The notes below the pieces were generated by a model that searched no databases, was not told the DNA's origin, and was given only the letters and a program-made list of their open reading frames with translations. DNA of 64,000 bases, taken from assembly GCF_000699445.3 (NCBI RefSeq), contig NC_067200.1:744001-808000 (forward strand), written 5' to 3'. Below are positions 24,079 to 37,110 of the stretch, piece after piece. The stretch is from Schistosoma haematobium (Eukaryota; Platyhelminthes; Trematoda; Strigeidida; Schistosomatidae). The first letter of the stretch is position 1. Each line of letters opens with the position of its first letter. The position numbers and the translations under genes were made by a program.

Positions 24079-24600
24079 TCACTGACCGTGAGATATTTTA
24101 TGAAAACCATAAAGATTGAGATCATCTGGACAAATTTCAACTCTTTTAAGATCACTGACTACACTATGAAGCACTTCATGAACTTTGGCTGGAGAACAAC
24201 TTAAACCAAATTGAAGGGAATTATATTTGAATAGACCACGAAGAGTGATAATTGTTGTCAAATCTGATGATCGTCTATCCAGAAGAATCCGAAGAAAGAC
24301 GTTCTTCAAATCAGCTTCACTACACACTTGATAACAATGATTTTGACTAAAAATGTCTCCAGCATCACCTGTGGTGTGCGTTAGCTTCATCAGATGGGAA
24401 TTCAACGTTGAGGAATGAATTCTCATCCATTCACAGCACTTAACGCAATCAGTCATGAAATGTTCAGTAAAAGAATCGGAATGTTCTTTGAAAGCTATTG
24501 AAGCTAGGTTCAATTTTTGACTTTGTATAGTCAAATCTTTGAATAAAATAACGAAACTGCATACTGCGTTTGCCAACAATCGAATTATGGAACGAACCAA
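24079..24600 (-). pseudogene. Gypsy-like reverse transcriptase fragment in a chimeric ORF
   Basis: A minus-strand open frame of about 173 codons. The C-terminal half carries ADLKNVFLRILLDRRSSD, LRGLFKYNSLQFGLSCSPAK and VEICPDDLNLYG. These are the Ty3/Gypsy RT blocks, with the catalytic YxDD changed to CPDD. The N-terminal ~85 residues (with SFTEHFMTDCVKCCEWMR) do not match RT and may be other element sequence. The first codon of the frame is TTG, so this is not a defined gene start. Inactive by its catalytic change and truncation. Confidence 0.6.
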
Positions 24601-24849
24601 AAGAGGTATGTAATCGCCGTTTTATGTGGAGATAAAACCCTGAACATCATGATTGCATGTGGATTATTATCATCAAAAGCTCCAATCTTATTAAGATTTA
24701 ATAACGGGTTTTGGAATCATCATTACCGAAATGAACAGTAGTTTAATATACCATCATAATCTGCCAATTTGTGTCACATTTCAAGCATTCAGCATGACTG
24801 AGAAGAAATGACTGCCACAGAACAGATATTTATCATGTCTGTGTTCTTA

Positions 24850-25735
24850 CTTTACTTACACACTTACTCCTGTTACTCCTAATGAAGCATAGGCCGCAGA
24901 CCAGCATTCTCCAATCCACTCTGTCCTGGGACTTCTTGATAGTTCCATCCAATTCTTGTTCATTTTTCTCATGTCTATTTCCATGTCCCGGCGTAATGTG
25001 TTCTTTAGTCTTCCTATTTTCATTTGACCTTCAGGATTCCATTTGAGGGCTTGTCTTGTGGCGCATTTGGGTGCTTTCCTCAATGTGTGTCTTATCCACT
25101 TCCAGCGCTTCTTCCTAATTTCTTCCTCCGCCGGGATCTGGTTTGTTCTCTCCCACAGTACGTTGTTGTTAATAGTGTCCGACCAACCGATCTGAAGTAC
25201 TTTGCGTAGACAACTGTTGATAAACACCTGTATTTTCTGGATGATGGCTTTCGTAGTTCTCCAGGTTTCCACTCCATACACTAGAACTGTCTTGACATTT
25301 GTATTGAATATCCTGACAATGGTGTTGGTTGACAGTTGCTTTGAGTTCCAGATGTACTTTGGTTGTAAATATGCTGCCCTTTTGTTTTCCGATCCACGTC
25401 TTCACATCTGCATCAGATCCACCTCGTTCATCAATGATGCTACCCAAATATGTAAAGGTTTTTACATCGAAGGAGCTCTCATAATGTTGTTCAGTCTACG
25501 CTGTTAAATGCCTTTTCGTAGTCAAAGAAGTTGATGACGAGTAATGAATTCCATTCAGTTGATTGTTCCACAATGATCCGTAGAGTTGCGATTTCGTCTG
25601 TACACGACCTATCCTTACGGAATCCTGCCTGTTGGCCACGAAGTTGGGCGTCTACAAAGTCCTTCATCCTTTTTATCAATACCCTGTTGAAGACGTATCC
25701 CGGTATTGAGAGAAGAATATCTGTGTTCACCTAAT
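24850..25735 (-). pseudogene. RTE-type LINE (family A), internally deleted 3' part
   Basis: On the minus strand: RT segment VDAQLRGQQAGFRKDRSC and VINFFDYEKAFNSVD (25,730-25,500). A jump follows to the [17 protein letters not shown] region (about 25,450) with frameshifts, then the C-terminal block [34 protein letters not shown] and [15 protein letters not shown] stop (25,281-24,856). Compared with 49.5-50.0 kb, the RT palm carrying the FADD motif is deleted between 25,490 and 25,450. The 3' tail has TAAG-like repeats. Dead copy. Confidence 0.82.
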
Positions 25736-26836
25736 ATACATTACATTGAAGCTGTTTGTAGGAGTCAGTGGGTATCCATACTCATTAGTTAAGGGGGTGA
25801 CGCAACGATGTTTGAAATAAACGACACCGAGTATGAGTAAAGCAGTGACATATCAACTCTGTGATGCAGATTCAGCTAGCTAACGAGTCTCAAATGTGAC
25901 GAAGTGACGCGTGTCATGGATATCGTTGCTGTCCACTAACAAACTCTGCTTTTATTTTTTGTGACCTTATGGCAATATCGTAGGAACTCGCACATGATTC
26001 ACATATAACAAGAAAAGACTGCACACTTTTCAGTCCTAAACACTAACGAGAGCATTCCAACACCTAATGCAAATGATTTTTTGTCGACTAGTTTCTCATA
26101 AATCCATGAGAACAGGACCGATTATTAGCCAAGTTTTGTTTAATACTGTGAACAACAATTGACACTAACACTTCAGTGTTGTCTTTTTCAAATCTTTCAT
26201 CTTATTACAAATGCGACGGCAGAACTGTTACCAGTTCATCATTCACTCTACATCTTTTACATTCCTACTTGAGTATCAGCTAGACACTCGAAAATTATTT
26301 CATATTCAACACATTCATAACACCTAATTAACAACAGTCTGTTAACCAGCTTTCACCAAACGGTGATTAGTCAGATAACGAAGGATTGAGGTGCCTTGAT
26401 AAATAATGATTCCGAATTCTGACAGTTTAGTTTAAAACAATGAACGACGTCAATTTCCAATGACATTTCTCAGTTTTGAGAATTGAACAAAATGGACATT
26501 TACAATGGACTCATTGCCGATTTCAATGGTCACATAATCACGTATACACGATACTGTTAATTGACAAGTGCAGTGTTGTAACCTCTTGTGAAATTACCCA
26601 CATGTTTCCTTTGAATGAAAACAATGACACAAATACAAAAAATAATATTTTTATATTCTACCAACAAAGTGACATCAGTCATTAAGTAAACAATCATCAA
26701 TGTGATATGCGGTTCCATGAAACAATCTTCAATGTATTGAAATGATTAACAAAATAGAAAGTGTATTTCATAAAAGACGAAAATAAAAATAACATAGTGA
26801 ACTTGATGAACAAAGTTGACAAACTGTTTGTGGGGA
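25736..26836. other. Non-coding stretch, 3' of the host gene
   Basis: No repeat or exon recognised. It should contain the 3' UTR of the gene ending at 26,837, but no clean AATAAA on the minus strand was found in the first few hundred bases. Confidence 0.4.
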
Positions 26837-29800
26837 CTATGAATGAACTCTGTTCCTTCTTCTGTAGAACCACAGCCAAATGCCACAAGCAATGCATACA
26901 ATAAGGAAAGATATAACTGATGATACAACGATGTAAACGTATTGCCGTGATTTTCTTTTCTCAATGTCTTCAGTTGTATCTGTAGTGATGTTCTGAAATG
27001 AACGAAATAGTATAATGTTTACAAAATATCAAGATATTTACCAAATGTGATTCAGTGCTTGGATTAGTCTCCTTCAATTCATTTTTTAGATCAGTTTCAT
27101 TAGTTGCTGGAGTTGTTAGTTCAGTGGGAACCTCAACAATCGAACTCTTCAGAAGAAATAAACAGTGGAAATATGATTAAATATCAAATATTTTATCATT
27201 CATTAAACACCAGTGTCAGTATTGATGTCAGAATTGAATTCAACAATTAGTTACATAATTTACATTTGCACTATGTGATCAATGAATAATGATTCCGAAT
27301 ATCTGATACCGATTTAACAGTAAATGTGATAAGTACACACTATCCAACAGCTAACTGACGACTTTTGTTTGGGTGATGAAATTTGTTTGCTGGATGTCAC
27401 ATTTTATCACAATCTATACATGATTCAGCAAACTTATGGTTATCCGCTTTATTGATAAATTCATTCAGAGTACACATTTCTGAACTAGGAATGAGAAATA
27501 CTGTACTTCTGTACTTCAACAATGGAACTACGAACTTTCACTCATTATCCGAACATGCTACACAATTTTCAACGGATTACGCTTCATCATTCAAACTGAT
27601 TTCATCTGTCTTCTTCAACAGTTCATGTAGATATACGGTTTCATATTGAACGTCGGAAATCAGTACACATTCTATGAGCTAAAGAATTACCATCTTTCCA
27701 GGCATTAGTGTTAAACAACTCTTCTATTCATTGTTGAATATCCACATGGAAATTGAGCATTGCATTCATATGTGCTTAAATATCGTATAAGTTACTTTGA
27801 TTTATGCACTTACGGTACAATAGTAATCACTAATAATTCGTAACTACACAAGTGTTCTTCCGAAAAAAAGATTGCAAATTGGAATATCGTTAAATTAAGA
27901 ACAATCTCTGAAGTCTACCAATTGCTTACTTTCATCTGGCAACCATTCACTTCGAAGATATGAACATCCATATCGTTTCTTGTAATGCATGTGTTAGCTT
28001 TTCCACACCAAATACACGTTGTATTCGGTGTTGTACCGCCTAGACATGCTTCAGTCGAATTGTAATTTGAACAATCTTCAGTGAAAGGAAGAAGGTGAAT
28101 GCATTTCAAGTTATCAAACGAAAGATAAATGAATTACAAAAGAAATGTAACTGTAACTCTAACTGACTATTATTAAGCCAATGCACGAACGTCAGTTGTA
28201 CTAAGGGAGAAAATTTACTCCTTCAATCAGTCGGATTTGTAGGATAAAGTAGAAATTTTGGAAATTAAGCTATTTTTTCCAAGGCAATTACAGTTTCATG
28301 AAGTGTTTCTCCAATGTGAATTCCTCGGAAAAATCCGTGTTGCATGAACCAAATGAAAATCAAATGACACTTCCCAGTCAATGCACAATCAACTAACAGA
28401 CTGATATCATCTCATCCATCGTCTTGCGACATTTTGTTCAAGTAAATTTCATCAAACTGAAGACTTCTGTTGTAGCTCAAAATGTGTCTATAATCATTTT
28501 AAATATTCAACAGTGAGTCGTTGTGTGGTGTAAAGTCGTCAGTTGAGACTGATGGCTTGATGCCATTTAATAGCTGTCTGAAATCATACATGAAATTTTC
28601 AATTTTACGAAACGAAAGTGATGCATTCAAGTGTGAAAATAGTAAACTCTGATAAAATATGGTTTGACATACCACCGAGAACTTCATATTCCACTAACGT
28701 TCCACTTTGTATCCAGTCAACAGGAACCCGTATTCCAGACGATACAAAATCTAATGTGATTAATTTTACAGAAGAAGGCAGTTAAAATTCTGATTTCCAT
28801 TTTGGCTATAACATGTTGTTTCTTCGTTCAAGAAGCAATCAAAATAAGATACTGTTTATTATCTGATTACAGATTTAATGACGGTCAAATAACATAATTA
28901 TGAAATATACTCTACATCGCTCAAGGTTCTGAAAGTGACCGCTGTTCAACCACTAAATGAAAAGTGATATCGTTAAATTGCTGTTTTGTTTCACTAAAGT
29001 GTCAGTGCAGCATCTACAGAAAAAATATGTTTATCTCGTTAGTCAATATTGAAAGGCTGCATGTTTGACTATCTATTAGTGGATGAGTGAATAAATGAGT
29101 AGATATATCGCCTGTCTAGTATCCTCGTTCATACATTACCGTCTGGATCGTTAAGAATATACAGAAGACTTCTCCAAATATCTATCCGCAAATTCGTGCT
29201 GAAGACATTCACACATCATAGTTATATTACTCGGTATACCAAGTTAGGCAAGCGTCAGCTGACATTGATCTTGAAATTCTTATTGATGGAGGTTAGCACA
29301 AAAGATAAAACAATACGATTCCGATCTAGTCACAACAACTCAAATCTGCTTTGCGATATCAACGTGGATGACGGTTGTTGAATTGAGGTTACAGATACTT
29401 TGGTATCAATTCGAAAGACAAAATATTTTCAGAATGAGTTTCGATTATGAATTGTTATTACATGTGCCACTTGAATCTTGCTTCAAGATTTCCAATCACC
29501 TAGCTGACGTTGAATTTTCAATAGACAGAAGCATTGACACAGTGAGTTTGCCTAAATTATTCAAATTCTAGTTCACACAATTTTCCTCAGCACTTCATCG
29601 ACACTTGCATCAATTTATTGTACAAACAAAAACAACTGAATACTGTAGACTGTAAGAAACACAAATTCGGTCACCATAATAAATTACAGAAAATCTCAAC
29701 GTTGACATAGTGATGATCGTGTACAAACAGAAGATAACATCATGCTAACAGATGACTATTCATATAAGTCAATGTAAATTAGAATGTAAATAACATTTCT

Positions 29801-32800
29801 TACCTTCCCCACAATGGGTAAAATAACCAATGCCCGATGCAAAAGTGTCTTTCTTAAGTCCTGTAGGAATCTGAAAACGAGTAATGGAAGTCTGAGTCAA
29901 GATCTGTCAATACACAACCACTTATATCAAAACCAACCAAACATTGAAGTAATGTGTCGTCATTCACATTCATTATTCAAAGACAACTAATCACACTTAC
30001 AGTAAACATACTGATCTCCTCGGTTCCCTACAAAATATATTCCATCTAATTTACAAAGATATTCTGACTCACCTCAGTTGGCAACTTCAGTGAAGTTAGA
30101 TGAAAGATCTATTTATCATGGAAAGGGGCTATACATATTAAGATGAACGTCTATGTCCGTTGATAGAAGTGTGATTGTGAATAACTGCAATGTCGCTGAA
30201 CGTGAATTTGTTGTGCTGTTGTGGAATTGTGTTTATATGCTTACTTATATCAATTGCCGTTCATTTCTCAACAGAATTCATTCCACAATTTGTTCTGACT
30301 ACCTCCAAACAAACAAGACGGATTGAGTTCAACACTCATAAAATTTATTATCTCACCAGCCATTTCTAGTCATCCAGCATTTATTGTAGTTCAAATCGAT
30401 CAAGTTCTAACTAGTTACATTGGAACAAATACAATCTGAGAAGCGATCAAGATTTTAACAACCTCCTTCACAAAATATTCAATTATGAATTTTTCTAACA
30501 ACTGGTCTGTAGAAGGCTGAAAATGACCGTTCACGTACAGAACTCTGACACACACTCTTTGTCGTTCATTGGCTCAAAGATATCAGAATTTGTTTACATA
30601 TTACACCAATTTATTGTTGTTCATTATTTTAAAAGGTGCTAGAATAAACTGTGTCATTAACGGAATATTATTACGTTCATAAATTCTGTATGCACAGTAC
30701 AAAATGTTGGTGTCGTTTTATGCTTTTCAATTTATTTCGATGTATTTGGCAGTACTGATATGCATGAAATAGTAGAATAGTCCATCCATTTGCTCAACTT
30801 ACGTTCTCATAATAGAAAGATATCTTCCCATTCGAGTGTATCAGGCGCATTATCTTGATTGTATCATCTGCAAAAAAGAAAACTACCGATATTTAAAATT
30901 TCAAGGATTAGTGTCGAGCATGTCATTGCTAGATGTGACACTGTATGTGCCTACACAGAGGGGAATCAGATTTCAGTAAATATATATCTGCGTTATCTCA
31001 AATGTTTTCTGTAGTTGAATTCGTAATGAAAATAATCTCGTGAATGTCGTGCAAATGAAAGAGGAATCATGTAACCTTCATAATGAATGTCAGATGCTTA
31101 GTTTGCTTAGTTTTCATATTCAAACAATAAATCATCTATATTCTAATTAGATCTGATAGTTAGAGTGGTATTCAAATTGGTGGAATATTTCCTATATTTC
31201 AGCTGATACAATCGACTCCAGGAGAAAATGAAATGAGCTGCGGTTTGTTTGTTTATAGTCCGAGTTTTAGAAATTATTTAGTTATGTAACACATTGGTAT
31301 ATCAGTCGATCAAATGCCTTTGACCACATTAGTTGTTAAAGATGATGAGAAGTGAATAAGCCTAATACTTATCGTTTCAACGATCTTTTAATTTGAAAGA
31401 ACAGAAGCTAAGAATGACCGTGTAATGAGTGAATATCCAGATGAATGTTATGTATACAGAAATGATTTTCCGATGAACACATATGTACATTTCTTTATAA
31501 ACAGACTTCTCATCATGTTCCTTTGAAACCTGTCAATGGTGATGAATCTCTGTATTCGTTTATCTACAAATGAAATGATAGTATGACCTAATGTATCCAA
31601 ACGTATGTCAATTATTCATTAAGTTTCCATCAAATATATCTACAAACAATCAATGGTTTCTATGTGTATTTAGCCTTTGATTTTGTAGAATGGTTACACT
31701 TTTATACTTATGTTAGTGTTTTAAGATGAATTCAATGACTCAAACTGTATAGAAAACATTTGAGTAATAACAATCAATAATGATGATGTAAAGTGTTAAT
31801 AGTTCACATGTGATCAAACAATCATGAATATGGATACATACCTTTATTATCAATGTTTGTAGGACAAGACCTTCTGACAGCGAAAAAGTCCTCTGAAATA
31901 ATGAAAGCAAAATAAATTTGTGTTCATGTATGTGTATAATGAATATTTACCTCTTTTAATAAACACAAAATGCGTTTGAACACAAATTATGATCTTCTTT
32001 TCAAGATTCAAGTGAACCATTTCAACTAAATGAGAGTCTCAGTGATCTGCATTATAATTTCACTCATATGATGAACGTTTCAATCCCATCAACTCAGAGA
32101 AATATCATACTTCTGAAATGTTGAGCTTGTAAGCTTTTGGCCAACTAAACAACCGTTAATGCATATTCGACAATAAACATACAAAATCATTTTGTGAAAT
32201 TCTGTTATTCCAATTGAACAGTACGTAGTGGAAATTCTCATTTTGCGATTTGGTCAATAAAGAAGAAACGAATTGAGCAAAGAAACTTCTTTACAATTAG
32301 CTTTTCATCATAACTCTACACTAATATACATAAGTATGATTTGCACTAATGATATAATACTCATCCAGTGGAGACGTTACGTTATAATAATGATAACGTA
32401 ATGACATTGAAATTCACATTGAGTAATTGGAAGAAAGAGGATTATTAATATTCAAAATTGCTACATTGTGTAATATAAGAAAAAGAGAAGGAACAGGATT
32501 TTATAAGTGATGGTCAATAGAATAGTAGTTACGTGAGAATCTGTTATGACCTTGGATCGCTTTTACCCCGTCGATATTTTGTTATGACTTGACGTTGATC
32601 TGTCTAGTCTAGATTATGACCATGACGCGATAGCCTGAGCAATTTAACCTTGACGCTAGTACGCAGGAGTTCGAGATGTGGTAGAGAGAAAACTATTCTA
32701 GAACCTGACTGACTGGCAAGCACGCAAGTGAGAGAAGACAAGACAGTTGGAACACTTTGAATTCTGAATTCGGATTACTACAAAAAGGTACATGAATAAA

Positions 32801-34882
32801 TAAGTGAAGATCCTGACCACAACGTACGATAATTTGGGAAAATACAGTTGTGTCCAAAACTGGAAATTCGGGTAGAAAATAAGGTGCAAAATATTATGTT
32901 TAAATTACAATAGTTTCGTAACAAAAAGGGGTATGACAATGAATGATACAACGAACGAAAGCTCATGTTCTGTAGGATAAAATAGGGACAAAAATAAATG
33001 TCAGTATTTTACAACGTTTGAATAAAATGAAATAGCGTCCCAAGAAATAGCTTTCGTAGTTTGTCTGGGCTTGTTATTTCCCTGTACACAACAGAATCAA
33101 GAGATGAGTGTTGAAAATTTACAAAATTCAAAAACAACAGAAACGAAATTACAAAAATTAGAAGAAAAAACTAGAAGAAGGATGGAAAATAGTTCTTTTG
33201 AAGGAAATCTTATACTGATGGCCAGGGCAATGAAAGTGGTTGTACAAACCTCTTTTGAATGCAAAGGTTAGGTTTGTGAACATGGATTGCGATGGCATTC
33301 GCAATGAATAGTATTTTCTTAACTGAATTAATTATTGCCACGAAATGTTACCCCAATGACATCAATTTCGGTAAGTGAATAAAATGAATGCCCTTCATTT
33401 TGTTGTTCTAGGTGTTCTAATTTGAATCAATCATGTTGTACTAGCACATTGTTTGTGATTGTTAGTTGGTTGGATGTTTGAGATGGTGCATGAGGTCAAA
33501 CTTCATGATCAAACGATTATGATAATCGAGAATGTGCTTAATATCCATTAGTTCAACGACAGTGAATAAGAGGGACTGAACTTCTAAGAACCAAGTAATT
33601 GACAGAAAGATTTGGAGGACATCAAATATAAATTGTAAGTTAATGTGCTTCAATAATCCGAAATGATTTCTCACACAACATCGCTTAATGTTGCACCTGT
33701 GATCAGCTTGATTCGTTCAATCTATCAAGAAGTGTCGTATTGATGAAATATCAGTTTTATGGTAGTTCGAACAGATTGAGGAGTAGATAATTTCCACCTT
33801 AGCAAATACATTGTGTGTCTGTTTTGGAGTGAATCACTTCACAGTAATGAATAGGTGTTGTAAACGCAGTTTAGGGCATGATACCACACAAATAAAATAA
33901 TCACTGTGTACTAGTCAGCTCTCATAAAATAATCAAGTTAGATGCCGAATCATTTATGCAAAATAAAAATGAGGAATGAAAACGAACTCACCCCCAACTA
34001 AAGTCTCAGTTTTAATCCCAAAATTGCATTGCAAATCATTATAAATTAATCCAGTACCTTCGTAGTTTGTTACAGAAATTCTACCTGTGTTTATCAAATG
34101 AAAACATGCAATTTGATTGATAATCTACTGTGATTGAATGAAAGACTTTGAAATTAACTAGAGACTAAAATGAATTGCATGAACTGTAATTAGTTTGCTA
34201 CAACACATCAAACTATTTACAACTTGAACAAGGAAGAACATCGTTGGACGATTTGAATGTTGAAATATGCATAAAACTGATCTATTGAAGTAATGAAAGC
34301 GACTTTGATTCATCGAATTGAAATGTGAGTGAACAAATCTCAATAAAAATTTTAATTCGAGGAAAATAATTCTCTTACCCTCTGGATCTAAAATGAATCT
34401 GTTGATATCAGCACCGTAAAATTTAAAGCGGAATTTCACATCTTTTTTCTAGAAATATGCAAACACATGGATTAGCATCTCTGTTGCAAAATGTAGTTAA
34501 CTCACACTATGAATATCCAATTTCTCAAAATTTCCACTTATATTTGGAGAGGGCTGATTACGGCGAATTAACTGGGAATAGTGATAATAATGTGACTGAA
34601 TATTTGTATTGGAACTTGACTGATGACTTACATATTTATATGTATCACTTTGGAAAATTACTTTTCCATCATTAAGATGTTCAGAATTTTCACAAAATTC
34701 ATGGCAGTCAAAAAATTCCGATGTGAGGACCATGATTGAATAGATCGCTACCAACTGACCAAATGAAAATGGATATCTGAAATGGTTCAGATGAATAGAA
34801 CAATGTTATGTCATTAGATCAAATTGAAATTGATATGAAAAACACTCATTTGCCTTAACTGTACAGTCAATACTCACATCAT
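26837..34882 (-). CDS. 12-exon gene for a 335-aa type I membrane protein with PSI module (egg protein CP391S-like)
   Basis: Exons (minus): 34,882-34,878; 34,776-34,632; 34,448-34,379; 34,084-33,992; 31,892-31,842; 30,867-30,803; 30,027-30,001; 29,870-29,804; 28,750-28,673; 28,075-27,930; 27,146-27,042; 26,992-26,837. All introns are GT-AG, phases agree throughout, and the total is 1,008 nt. Residues 1-20 form a signal peptide (MIYPFSFGQLVAIYSIMVL). Residues 50-200 form an extracellular domain (VKFRFKFYGADINRF, GKISFYYENG, RVPVDWIQSGTLVEYE). Residues 201-249 are a six-Cys PSI module with CIWC. Residues 250-301 are a Thr-rich stalk, 302-326 a transmembrane helix, 328-335 a basic RRRNRVHS tail. 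There are five N-glycosylation sequons. Architecture and wording resemble schistosome CP391S-like proteins (from memory). Function is unknown: surface or secretory-pathway adhesion is an inference. Every splice site was called by eye. Confidence 0.8.
31893..33991. other. Large intron 4 of the CP391S-like gene
   Basis: The longest intron of the gene, 2,099 nt. No retroelement or nested gene recognised inside it. A short Lys-rich open frame at 33,071-33,271 on the plus strand has no family resemblance. Confidence 0.5.
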
Positions 34883-34917
34883 TTTCTTGTTTAAAATGTT
34901 CCTAGAACGTGTTGAGT

Positions 34918-34924
34918 TTATATA
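34918..34924 (-). promoter_or_regulatory. TATA box of the CP391S-like gene
   Basis: Minus strand TATATAA lies 36-42 bases before the ATG at 34,882, so the 5' UTR would be very short. A TTCTAG between TATA and ATG (about 34,900) could instead be a trans-splice acceptor. Which one applies cannot be told from sequence. Confidence 0.5.
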
Positions 34925-36399
34925 GAATTTTTTGAGTGTTTGTATGTCTCTTTCAGATTGGATGATTCAAATGGACCATTAAGATGATCAAATTTCATAG
35001 AATCATTTAATAATTATTAACCAATCGTCATAGGAGATGAACTCATTGTTATGCAGTAGTCTTACATTTATTGAGGTAATATAGTCTGATATTGATCCAC
35101 AGTTGGTTGAAATTCCTGACCCCCCCTATTGATGAAAACTATTTTGGACAGGACTTACAATAATTTAAACCAAGTAATTAGTGCTCATATTTTGATGAAC
35201 AAACATTGTGTTACTTGTAATCAACTGTGAATTGGCTGTCAACGATGCATAGTTTAGATTTGATTGGTTAAAATCAAAGTAGCACACACTGCTTACATTA
35301 GATGACTAAATTCATATTTTTATATTTGAATTTCATTTCAATAAAATGAATTCTTTCACTGGTTGAAATCATGAGCCAATTGAAGGTAGATCAGCATGGA
35401 AAACCAGGAAGCAATTAACGGCCGTTCCTCAGCAGCGCACATCAACGATCTCATTCATTGTTAATGTGGCTGATAGCAGTAAAATTTAGTACTAGTAGTA
35501 GTAGAAGTAGTAATAGTTGTTTTAGGTAATTTTGCAGCTTATTCATTTGACTGTTAGTTCATTTAATCTTATACATGAAAATACTGTTTCTTGGAATAGT
35601 GAACTTCACTTATTAAATCATTATCAATTTCTCATAAGACGACAATTCTGCAATAATCTGAACTGAAACTGGATATTCTTCATATGTAGGGGTTTACTAA
35701 ACATTTCAGGGATGAAGAAAACATTTCACTGAGTAATAACTAAATCATTTCACTGTGTTTGAACGGAGTTCCTATTCGGTTATAAAGACTGTAACGAATA
35801 TTCCATATAATTCAGAATTGATATGATCACATTTACTAAGATAATAAATAATGCATATCAATGAATGCAAAATTTCTAGTAGCGTACACTCAAATATACA
35901 AGGCGCAGTAATGATAGATCTGAACAGATTGTTGACTTTTCACTCATGATCAAACGTAACAGGAGATTTCTCGAATCTAATCTTTTTCTGCACAGTATGC
36001 AATACATGGGTTTCATTCATACCGTAAACGGTGATATGTTTGATCTCCTTATTTCAGCAACATCTGACATACAGACGTCGTGACTTCCAAAGAATCTCTA
36101 CTTTCACCATGAGAAGTCATAATTCTTTTAAATAAACATTTCGCATAATTCGTAGCACTGAATTAATGTGGTGGAAATGAACTTTCTAGATGAGAAGATT
36201 TTAAGCATAGTTATATATGAACATTGATGAACATTCTCATGTGTTACCATGGAGATATTTGAAGGTGGTGTGATTTGTGAATTAAGAAGGTCACTTCATG
36301 AAAGTCAGAATGACTTGTAGTGAGGTTCCATGTTTTTATCACTATAATAATACTAATAATAATGGTGATAATAATAACAACGTTGTGTGAATATAATAT
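34925..36399. other. Upstream flank of the host gene with a SINE relic
   Basis: Non-coding. Holds an SMalpha-like fragment at 35.36-35.46 kb and a short TAG-rich run near 35,489-35,515. No other gene recognised. Confidence 0.45.
35361..35460 (-). repeat. SMalpha-like SINE fragment, hammerhead core deleted
   Basis: Minus strand: GTGCGCTGCTGAGG then directly AACGGCCGTTAATTGCTTCC, TGGTTTTCCATGCTGATCTA and CAATTGGCTCATGATTTC. The flanks match the SMalpha hammerhead region. The hairpin and GAAA box between the two core-flanking arms are missing, so this copy is a clean internal deletion. Confidence 0.6.
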
Positions 36400-37110
36400 G
36401 TAATAAAAGGAGTATAGTCAATGTAATTACGATGAAAAAGAATCAATGTGGATTAGGAAAGAGATAATCACAAAAGAAAAGTGGGATAATAGGTTTATCA
36501 CATGCATTTCAGGTGTCTGATGATTCAGTCGCGGACCACGGTAAACATGGAGGCTGGATATACCTATTCTGGATATATTAATTCGGTTTTCAGGAGTTGA
36601 TCCAGATGACTTCAGTTATGTTGAGTACCCGTAGTCTAGCTCCTGTTATGTCTCCATATAAATCGAGCTTTTGATTCAGGGTTTCCATACTGACCATGTC
36701 AGGTGTGGATTTTCTCAAATTAACTCTAAAATTACTTGATTGAGAATGTTATATTATAAGCTCATCTATAGATATTTAGTGATGGAATAATTTAACAGGA
36801 AAATGCATGGAAGTATCATTGTTTGGAGTAGCAATAGGAATAACTGCAGTAGAAACGAAATGACTATACTGAATTACACAGATGAACAATGAATGATGAT
36901 GTCTGATCACTGTGGTGGAGTTGAATTACCTGTGCTCCAATAAAGAAACCAAACACTTGGCACATAGATCATAGAAGAGACCATCTTTATAGAGCAACTA
37001 ATCAATAAGTCAGTTCAAAAATACAACATCCTCAACATCAACCATGTGAGTAACAGATCTTCTCTCAATAATTTCAATATTTGATCATAGTTTGCAATGT
37101 TGAATATGTA
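36400..37110 (+). repeat. Repeat D, copy 2
   Basis: Collinear with 18.06-18.97 kb: GAGTATAGTCAATGTAATTA near 36,410, then the long block 36,761-37,080 (CATCTATAGATATTTAGTGA, TCTGATCACTGTGGTGGAGT, GAGTAACAGATCTTCTCTCA). Weak similarity continues to 37.55 kb. Non-coding. Confidence 0.7.

Noticed and set aside
33071..33271. Lys/Glu-rich 66-codon frame inside intron 4
   Set aside because: Low-complexity A-rich sequence on the strand opposite the gene; nothing supports translation.
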